Shown here: in pieces, positions 58,981 to 64,000 of the stretch
Position numbering within the stretch: position 1 is the stretch's first letter
Layout of the letters: each line of letters opens with the position of its first letter
DNA from: Acidimicrobiaceae bacterium
Lineage (GTDB): Bacteria > Actinomycetota > Acidimicrobiia > Acidimicrobiales > Ilumatobacteraceae
Length of the DNA: 64,000 nucleotides
NCBI GenBank assembly: GCA_020637235.1
Contig: JACJWG010000014.1
Coordinates: 62,001-126,000, forward strand
Direction: 5' to 3'
Position numbers and translations under genes: made by a program
Notes under the pieces: model-generated
Seen by the model: the letters and a program-made list of their open reading frames with translations, nothing else
The model's database searches: none
What the model was told of the DNA's origin: nothing

Positions 58981-58990
58981 ACCGTACAGT
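58981..58990. promoter_or_regulatory. Bidirectional promoter core between methyltransferase and esterase
   Basis: ACCGTACAGT supplies TACAGT (58985-58990, 6 nt before the esterase ATG) on the plus strand and TACGGT (58981-58986, 7 nt before the methyltransferase GTG) on the minus strand. The two hexamers overlap at the GTAC centre. Confidence 0.5.
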
Positions 58991-58996
58991 GCGGGC

Positions 58997-60094
58997 ATGG
59001 CCGGTCGCATCCCTCTCGTGCGTCGCGGTGCCCGGCGGTTGTGGGCCGCGTCGATCGCGACGCTGCTCGCCGGGGCGTGCAGCGCCTCCACCGACGGGCG
59101 TGCCGAGTCGCCCGAGCCGCCCCTCGCATCGACCCGCAGCACGGCGATCCCTGCGTCGACGACGACACCCGGCACGACACCCGGCACGACACCCGGCACG
59201 ACACCCGGCACGACACCCGGCACGACCGCCGCCGAGCCGTCACGGCCCGCGCCACCGACCGATCCGGCGCTGCTCGTCGTCGAGCCCACACGAGTGGCCG
59301 AGCTGATCGCCGAGCGACCCGCCGAGGTGGTGGTGCCGGCGGATCTCGACCCCGCCACACCCGCGCCGCTGGTGGTGGTGCTGCACGGGTACACCGCCAG
59401 CGGCGCCATCCAGTCGGAGTACTTCGGCTTCCGGGTCGAGGCGGCACGACGCGGCATGGTGTTGGTCCATCCCGATGGCACCGTCGACCCCCGAGGCGAC
59501 CGGTTCTGGAACGCGACCGACGCGTGCTGCAACTTCTTCGGCGCCGACGTCGACGACGTCGAGTACCTGTCGGCCGTGGTGCAACACGTCGCCCAGATCC
59601 ATCCGATCGACCCGGATCGGATCTTCCTCGCCGGCCACTCCAACGGCGGGTTCATGTCGTACCGCTTCGCGTGCGAACGCGCCGATCTCGTCGCTGCGGT
59701 CGTCAGCCTCGCCGGAGCGATGCCCGTCGACGCCTCGTCGTGCACCCCGAGCGAACCCGTCTCCGTGGTGCAGGTGCACGGCACCCTCGACACGGTCATC
59801 GGCTATGACGGCGGCGAGTTCCTGGGGCGGATCCATCCGTCGTCGGCCACGTCGGTCGACGACTGGCGCGTCCGCAACGGCTGCAAAGGCGACCTCGCCC
59901 CGACCGACCGGCGGCTCGATCTCGACGCCGCCGTCGACGGTGCGGAGACCAGGATCGAAGCGGTGGGCGGATGCCCCGCCGGCGGCAGCGTGGAGCGCTG
60001 GACGATCGAGGACGGCAGCCACGTGCCCGAACTCTCCCCTGCGTTCGCGACCGCCGTGTTCGACGCCTTCGAGTCGGTCAGAGCAGATCGGTGA
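58997..60094 (+). CDS. Secreted PHB-depolymerase-type esterase lipoprotein
   Basis: A 365-residue exported protein. A basic N-terminus and hydrophobic stretch end in lipobox LLAGAC (about residue 28), then a Thr/Pro/Gly linker of five TTPG units, and an esterase domain of the LpqC/PHB-depolymerase family: VVVLHGYTASGAIQSEYFGF, ATDACCNFFGADVDDVEYL, nucleophile in FLAGHSNGGFMSYRFAC, QVHGTLDTVIGYDGG (Asp), and DGSHVPEL (His). It probably cleaves polyesters or aromatic esters outside the cell. Confidence 0.88.
   Translation: MAGRIPLVRRGARRLWAASIATLLAGACSASTDGRAESPEPPLASTRSTAIPASTTTPGTTPGTTPGTTPGTTPGTTAAEPSRPAPPTDPALLVVEPTRVAELIAERPAEVVVPADLDPATPAPLVVVLHGYTASGAIQSEYFGFRVEAARRGMVLVHPDGTVDPRGDRFWNATDACCNFFGADVDDVEYLSAVVQHVAQIHPIDPDRIFLAGHSNGGFMSYRFACERADLVAAVVSLAGAMPVDASSCTPSEPVSVVQVHGTLDTVIGYDGGEFLGRIHPSSATSVDDWRVRNGCKGDLAPTDRRLDLDAAVDGAETRIEAVGGCPAGGSVERWTIEDGSHVPELSPAFATAVFDAFESVRADR
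59162..59221 (+). repeat. 12-bp coding repeat in the esterase linker
   Basis: Five exact copies of ACGACACCCGGC encode the TTPG linker of the secreted esterase. Copy number is likely to vary between strains. Confidence 0.85.
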
Positions 60095-60698
60095 GCGCGG
60101 CCTCCAGGCGGGCGACCCGCGCCTCGAGGTCGTCGATCCGGGCCTGCATCGTCGCCGCCTGGTCGGCGGGCAAGACCGCGGCCCGGACCGTTCGCGATGG
60201 CTCGGCGCGTTCGACCTCGTCGGCGAGCACCTGCTGCCACCGCGGTGCCTGCTGGCCGGGCGTCCGGTCGAGCAACCGCACCAGATCGCGTCCGGCCAGC
60301 CGATCGAGCACCGCCTGCACCTCGTCGAAGGTGTCGAACGAGTGCAGGCGCTCGGTGCGGCTGCGCAGCTCGGACACGGTCTGGGGCCCACGGAGCAGCA
60401 GGACCGCCACGACCGCCGATTCCTCGGGTTCGAGGCCCCACGCCTCGTCGGCGATGTGCCGGTAGCGCGTGACGCTGCGACCGTGCGACGGGTGCACCAG
60501 CCTGGCCAGGCCGGCGGCCTTGAGCGACGTGATCGCAGCGGTGACCTCGTGGTCGCCGAGGTGCATCACCGGTTCGCGCGAGCTCGACTGGTTGCAGGCG
60601 CTCACGAGGGCGTTCAGCGTGAGCGGGTACTGATCGGGCACCGTGCGCTCCTTCTCGAGCAAGCAGCCGATCACCCGGGCCTCGATCTCCGTCAGCAC
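60078..60698 (-). CDS. YceH/DUF480 family protein
   Basis: A 206-residue protein made of two winged-helix domains. The N-terminal EIEARVIGCLLEKERTVPDQYPLTLNALVSACNQSSSREPVM signature is that of YceH (DUF480), followed by GPQTVSELRSRTERLHSF in the second domain and a C-terminal coiled coil (ATMQARIDDLEARVARLEAAL). Function is unknown; DNA binding is plausible. GTG 60698 is chosen: TAGCCT (60706-60711) is 7 nt upstream, and the frame beyond is non-conserved. Its 3' end overlaps the esterase gene by 17 bp. Confidence 0.9.
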   Translation of the reverse strand: MLTEIEARVIGCLLEKERTVPDQYPLTLNALVSACNQSSSREPVMHLGDHEVTAAITSLKAAGLARLVHPSHGRSVTRYRHIADEAWGLEPEESAVVAVLLLRGPQTVSELRSRTERLHSFDTFDEVQAVLDRLAGRDLVRLLDRTPGQQAPRWQQVLADEVERAEPSRTVRAAVLPADQAATMQARIDDLEARVARLEAALTDLL

Positions 60699-60748
60699 GG
60701 TGCGGAGGCTAGTGAGCGACGGGCCGTTGCGTGCAAGGATCTGCACCC

Positions 60749-61420
60749 ATGATCAGGCTCCGCCAAGTCGCCCTCGTCGCCCACGACCTCGAGCTCACGA
60801 CCGACTTCCTCCGCCACCTGCTCGGTGTCGAGGTCTGCTTCCAGGATCCCGGTGTGGCCGAGTTCGGCCTGCACAACAACCTGTTGCTGATCGGGGACCA
60901 GTTCCTGGAGATCGTCGCCCCGGTGCAGCCGAACACCACCGCCGGCCGCCTGCTCGACAAGCGCCACGTGGACTGCACCGGTTACATGGCCATCTACGAG
61001 GTCGACGACCTCGACCGTCGCGAGGCGCACCTCCGCGAGCACGGTGTCCGCGTCGTGTGGAGCCTCGACCTGCCCGACATCCGCGGCCGCCACCTCCATC
61101 CGCGCGACGTGGGCGGTGCGCTCGTCAGCGTCGACCAGCCCGTGCCGAGCGGATCGTGGCGGTGGGCCGGGCCCACGTGGCCGCCGCTCGCCCACCACCA
61201 CACCAGCGTGGTCACCGGCATTGCCGGCGTCCGCGTGGGCGCCGACGATCCCGAGGAGATGCGAACGCGGTGGCACGAACTCGAACTCGATCACATGGTG
61301 TCGTTCCACCCCGCCGGCGAGCACGGCGAGGGGATCGACGCACTCGACCTGGTGGTCGCCGACCGTGCCCGCGCCGGCGAGGTGCACCGCTGCGAGGACT
61401 TCGAGATCCGCTTCGTCTGA
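60749..61420 (+). CDS. VOC (glyoxalase/bleomycin resistance) superfamily protein
   Basis: A 223-residue protein with two beta-alpha-beta-beta-beta units of the VOC fold. RQVALVAHDLELTTDFLRHLLGVEV opens the first and the second starts around HHTSVVTGIAGVRVGADDPEEMRTRW. Possible metal ligands (His, Glu) are in LEIVAPVQP and HLHPRDVGG, but full glyoxalase ligands are not clear. The substrate is unknown. Confidence 0.82.
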   Translation: MIRLRQVALVAHDLELTTDFLRHLLGVEVCFQDPGVAEFGLHNNLLLIGDQFLEIVAPVQPNTTAGRLLDKRHVDCTGYMAIYEVDDLDRREAHLREHGVRVVWSLDLPDIRGRHLHPRDVGGALVSVDQPVPSGSWRWAGPTWPPLAHHHTSVVTGIAGVRVGADDPEEMRTRWHELELDHMVSFHPAGEHGEGIDALDLVVADRARAGEVHRCEDFEIRFV

Positions 61421-61474
61421 TCTCGGTGCGTGAGCGACAGCAGGGCGCTCCGCAGGCCAGGTCAGCAGTCCAGG

Positions 61475-62125
61475 TCAGCAGGGGACGTTGATCACGAGGC
61501 CGATGTAGAAGGCCCCGTACCCGCGAGTGGCGGTGTTGGCCGCCGCCAGCTTCGCCACCGTGGTGTTCAGCTTCTGTGCGACGAGTCCCGGGTAGTCGCC
61601 GTCCACCACCGTGTACGTGCCACACGCCTCGGCCGGCGCTTCGGTGGTGGTGGGCGCGGCCGTGGTGGCCGGAGCCACCGTGGTCGGGGCCACCGGGCTC
61701 CCCGCGATCGTGGTGCTCGGCGGACCCGGATCGGGCGGCTCGCCCGGAACGGTGGCACCGGCCGGGATCAGGATCGTGCCCCCCACGCCCGGCCACTCGG
61801 GCACGATGCCGTTCGGCTGCAGCGTCCAGCCGTTGAGCGTCTTCAGATCCTCGAAGCTCACCTTGAACTTCGACGCGACGGTCGACGGGTAGTCGCCCTC
61901 GAGGATCACGTACTCGCTCTGGAACTGCAGGACGGAGCCGGGCGCGTCCTGGGCGGTGGTGACCGGCGCCACCGTGCTCGGAGCGGGCGGGATGGTGACG
62001 TAGTTCGTGGCGCCGATCTGCACGCTCGTGGTGGCGGCGGGCGCAGCGTCGGCGCCGCAGGACGCCAACCCCGCCGTCGTGGCCAACACCACGAGGCTCA
62101 TGCCCACGATCGTCGTCGCTCTCAC
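61475..62125 (-). CDS. Lipoprotein with two LysM domains
   Basis: A 216-residue exported protein. The signal peptide ends in lipobox GLASC (about residue 22). Two LysM modules follow (SEYVILEGDYPSTVASKFKVSFEDLKTLNGW and GTYTVVDGDYPGLVAQKLNTTVAKLAAANT), separated by a Thr/Pro/Ala linker. They bind peptidoglycan; there is no catalytic domain. GTG 62125 is the start with TAGCCT 8 nt upstream (62134-62139). The unusual GDYP replaces the common GDTL at the LysM start in both copies. Confidence 0.88.
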   Translation of the reverse strand: MRATTIVGMSLVVLATTAGLASCGADAAPAATTSVQIGATNYVTIPPAPSTVAPVTTAQDAPGSVLQFQSEYVILEGDYPSTVASKFKVSFEDLKTLNGWTLQPNGIVPEWPGVGGTILIPAGATVPGEPPDPGPPSTTIAGSPVAPTTVAPATTAAPTTTEAPAEACGTYTVVDGDYPGLVAQKLNTTVAKLAAANTATRGYGAFYIGLVINVPC

Positions 62126-62178
62126 GGCCAGCCAGGCTAGGCCCTGAGGGTGCCGAAGTGGTCGCGCGTCGAGCTCGC

Positions 62179-63630
62179 TCAGGTGAGCGGACGCGCCGTC
62201 GGCACGATCGGCGCCGGCAGCGACGTGTCGCCGGTCAGCCACCGATCGACGTGCGAGGCGCAGGCGCGACCCTCCGCGATCGCCCACACGATCAGGCTCT
62301 GGCCACGGCCCATGTCGCCGGCGACGAACACGCCGGGCACGTTGGTCTGGAAGTCGTCACCACGGGCGATGTTGCCGCGAGCGTCGAGCGCCACACCGAG
62401 CTGGTCGAGCCAGCTGCCCTTGTCGGGTCCGACGAAGCCCATCGCCAGGAAGACGAAGTCGGCGGGCAGTTCACGATCCGAGCCCTCCACCTTCTCGAAC
62501 TTCCCGTTCACCATCTGCACCTCGTGGATCAGCAGTGCTCGCACGTTGCCGTTGCCGTCGTCGACGAACCGCTCGGTGTTGACGCTGTAGAGGCGCTCGC
62601 CGCCCTCCTCGTGGGCCGAGGTGACCTTGTAGGTGAAGGCGAACGTGGGCCACGGGTTGCCGGGCGCCCGGGTGTCCGACGGCCGCGGCATGATCTCCAG
62701 CTGGGTGACGCTGGCGGCGCCCTGGCGGTGCGCCGTCCCGAGGCAGTCGGCCCCGGTGTCGCCACCGCCGATGATCACCACGTGCTTGCCGGCGACGTCG
62801 ATCGGCGAGCGATCCATGTCGCCCTGCTGCACCTTGTTCGCGAGCGGCAGGTACTCCATCGCCTGGTGGATGCCCCGCAGCTCGCGGCCGGGCACCGGCA
62901 GGTCGCGCCAGGCGGTGGCACCGGCGGCCAGCACGATCGCGTCGTACGAGGCGAGCAGCACCTCGATGTCGACGTTCTCGCCGACGGTGGCGTTGGTGCG
63001 GAACTCGGTGCCCTCGGCCTCCATCTGCGCGAGGCGACGGTCGAGGTGCCGCTTCTCCATCTTGAACTCGGGGATGCCGTAGCGCAGCAGCCCGCCGATG
63101 CGGTCGGCACGCTCGAGCACGATCACCTCGTGTCCGGCGCGAGTGAGCTGTTGGGCGGCGGCCAGGCCGGCAGGGCCCGACCCGATGACCACGAGCCGTT
63201 TGCCGGTGCGCACCGTCGGCGGCTGGGGCACCACCCACCCCTCGTCCCATGCCCGGTCGATGATCTCGACCTCGACCTGCTTGATCGCCACCGGATCGTC
63301 GTTGATGCCGAGCACGCACGCCGATTCGCACGGCGCCGGGCACAGTCGGCCGGTGAACTCGGGGAAGTTGTTGGTGGCGTGCAGCCGATCGATCGCGTCG
63401 CGCCAGTGCTCGCGGTACACGAGGTCGTTCCAGTCCGGGATCAGGTTGCCGAGCGGGCAACCGTTGTTGCAGAACGGGATGCCGCAATCCATGCACCGCC
63501 CCGCCTGCAGCTTCAAGGTGTCGGCCGGGAAGTCCTCGTACACCTCCTTCCAGTCCTTCAGACGTACGGGCACGGGACGCCGAGTCGGCGTCGCACGCGA
63601 CCATTTCAGGAATCCGGTCGTCTCACCCAC
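62179..63630 (-). CDS. gltD: Glutamate synthase, small subunit
   Basis: A 483-residue NADPH- and FAD-binding subunit. N-terminal cysteine-rich iron-sulfur motifs CMDCGIPFC-NNGC and CPAPCESAC are intact, followed by VIGSGPAGLAAAQQLTRAG (FAD), VVIIGGGDTGADCLGTAHRQG (NADPH), and the C-terminal GVFVAGDMGRGQSLIVWAIAEGR. It passes electrons to GltB for glutamine plus 2-oxoglutarate to two glutamates. GTG 63630 overlaps the gltB stop by 8 nt. Confidence 0.95.
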   Translation of the reverse strand: MGETTGFLKWSRATPTRRPVPVRLKDWKEVYEDFPADTLKLQAGRCMDCGIPFCNNGCPLGNLIPDWNDLVYREHWRDAIDRLHATNNFPEFTGRLCPAPCESACVLGINDDPVAIKQVEVEIIDRAWDEGWVVPQPPTVRTGKRLVVIGSGPAGLAAAQQLTRAGHEVIVLERADRIGGLLRYGIPEFKMEKRHLDRRLAQMEAEGTEFRTNATVGENVDIEVLLASYDAIVLAAGATAWRDLPVPGRELRGIHQAMEYLPLANKVQQGDMDRSPIDVAGKHVVIIGGGDTGADCLGTAHRQGAASVTQLEIMPRPSDTRAPGNPWPTFAFTYKVTSAHEEGGERLYSVNTERFVDDGNGNVRALLIHEVQMVNGKFEKVEGSDRELPADFVFLAMGFVGPDKGSWLDQLGVALDARGNIARGDDFQTNVPGVFVAGDMGRGQSLIVWAIAEGRACASHVDRWLTGDTSLPAPIVPTARPLT

Positions 63631-64000
63631 GGCTCGCCTCCATCACGCGCTCGAGGGTGGCGGCCTCGTCGAGCCCCTCCGCCTCGGCGTCCTTCATCAC
63701 CTGCAACACCCGCGCGTAGTCGCGCGGCATCACCTTGCGGAACCACTCGGCCGTCACCGGCCAGTCGGCCAGCACACGTTCGGCCACCGCCGAGCCGGTG
63801 TGGCCCTGGTGCGCAGCGATCGTGGCGTGCAGGAACTCGCGGTCGTCGTCGTCGAGCGGTTGCAGGTCGACCATGTCGCGGTTGAGCTTCGCCTCGAACA
63901 CGCCCTGCGGGTCGAACACGTACGCGATGCCGCCGCTCATGCCGGCGCCGAAGTTGCGACCCGTCGGGCCGAGCACCACCACGCGGCCGCCGGTCATGTA
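63623..64000 (-). CDS. gltB: Glutamate synthase, large subunit (3' end only)
   Basis: The last about 125 codons of the large subunit, cut by the window end. YMTGGRVVVLGPTGRNFGAGMSGGIAYVFD is the conserved GXGXG beta-helix region, followed by the C-terminal EAKLNRDMVDLQPL and HTGSAVAERVL. The open frame continues to base 64000. It precedes gltD, overlapping by 8 nt. Confidence 0.95.
   Translation of the reverse strand, partial: YMTGGRVVVLGPTGRNFGAGMSGGIAYVFDPQGVFEAKLNRDMVDLQPLDDDDREFLHATIAAHQGHTGSAVAERVLADWPVTAEWFRKVMPRDYARVLQVMKDAEAEGLDEAATLERVMEASRG

Overview
The window is about 64 kb of very GC-rich (roughly 70%) bacterial chromosome, densely packed with genes on both strands. It looks like a non-mycobacterial actinobacterium, most plausibly of the Acidimicrobiia (Ilumatobacter-like). 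The evidence is a mycothiol synthase (MshD), a DUF3499 protein, an F420-type luciferase-family oxidoreductase, DUF6285 next to an APH-type phosphotransferase, many GTG starts, and TAnnnT promoter hexamers 6-9 nt before start codons (leaderless mRNAs). The class assignment is inference. No insertion sequence, phage, CRISPR array or rRNA was seen. One tRNA-Val(CAC) is present.

Layout. 1-3.4 kb: an exporter cut by the window edge, trpE, hisI and a GroES-like gene. 3.4-7.9 kb: small enzymes (alpha/beta hydrolases, a Kv-beta-type aldo/keto reductase, a tandem EthD protein, a homocysteine methyltransferase). 7.9-11.8 kb: a compact hisC-hisB-hisH-hisA-hisF operon with 4-nt overlaps. 12.1-12.3 kb: an apparent structured small RNA. 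12.4-17.4 kb: nth and, divergently, mshD-M3 peptidase-rlmN. 17.1-26.8 kb: housekeeping and signalling genes (phosphotransferase, M23 peptidase, ABC ATPase, DUF3499, GGDEF and HDOD proteins, tRNA, a J-domain membrane protein). 26.8-38.7 kb: a coherent polyamine region: potA, potD, a fused potBC permease, amine oxidase, aminobutyraldehyde dehydrogenase, acetylpolyamine deacetylase, two Lrp-type regulators and alanine dehydrogenase. 38.7-51 kb: P450, serine hydrolase, LLM oxidoreductase, two MFS exporters, PAS-GGDEF-EAL protein, divergent murF and ddl. 51-57.8 kb: a TetR gene facing a four-gene lipid-type operon (acyl-CoA reductase/HAD, zinc alcohol dehydrogenase, LarA/DUF2088 protein, PlsC acyltransferase). 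57.8-64 kb: a His-rich methyltransferase, secreted esterase, YceH protein, VOC protein, LysM lipoprotein, gltD and the 3' end of gltB.

Four signals are not explained by gene content. First, three intergenic arrays (6770-7039, 19854-20124, 57852-58049) share one architecture: 54-bp cores plus mostly 18-bp linkers (72-bp period), with ends that pair fully only in a minus-strand transcript. Second, a minus-strand small RNA candidate near 12.2 kb has promoter, operator-like palindrome, hairpin and terminator. Third, three divergent gene pairs have start codons only 23-27 bp apart and share a palindromic GTAC core that supplies both -10 elements. Fourth, perfect palindromes sit at several promoters: hisC, TetR/acyl-CoA reductase, ald, and two MFS genes.
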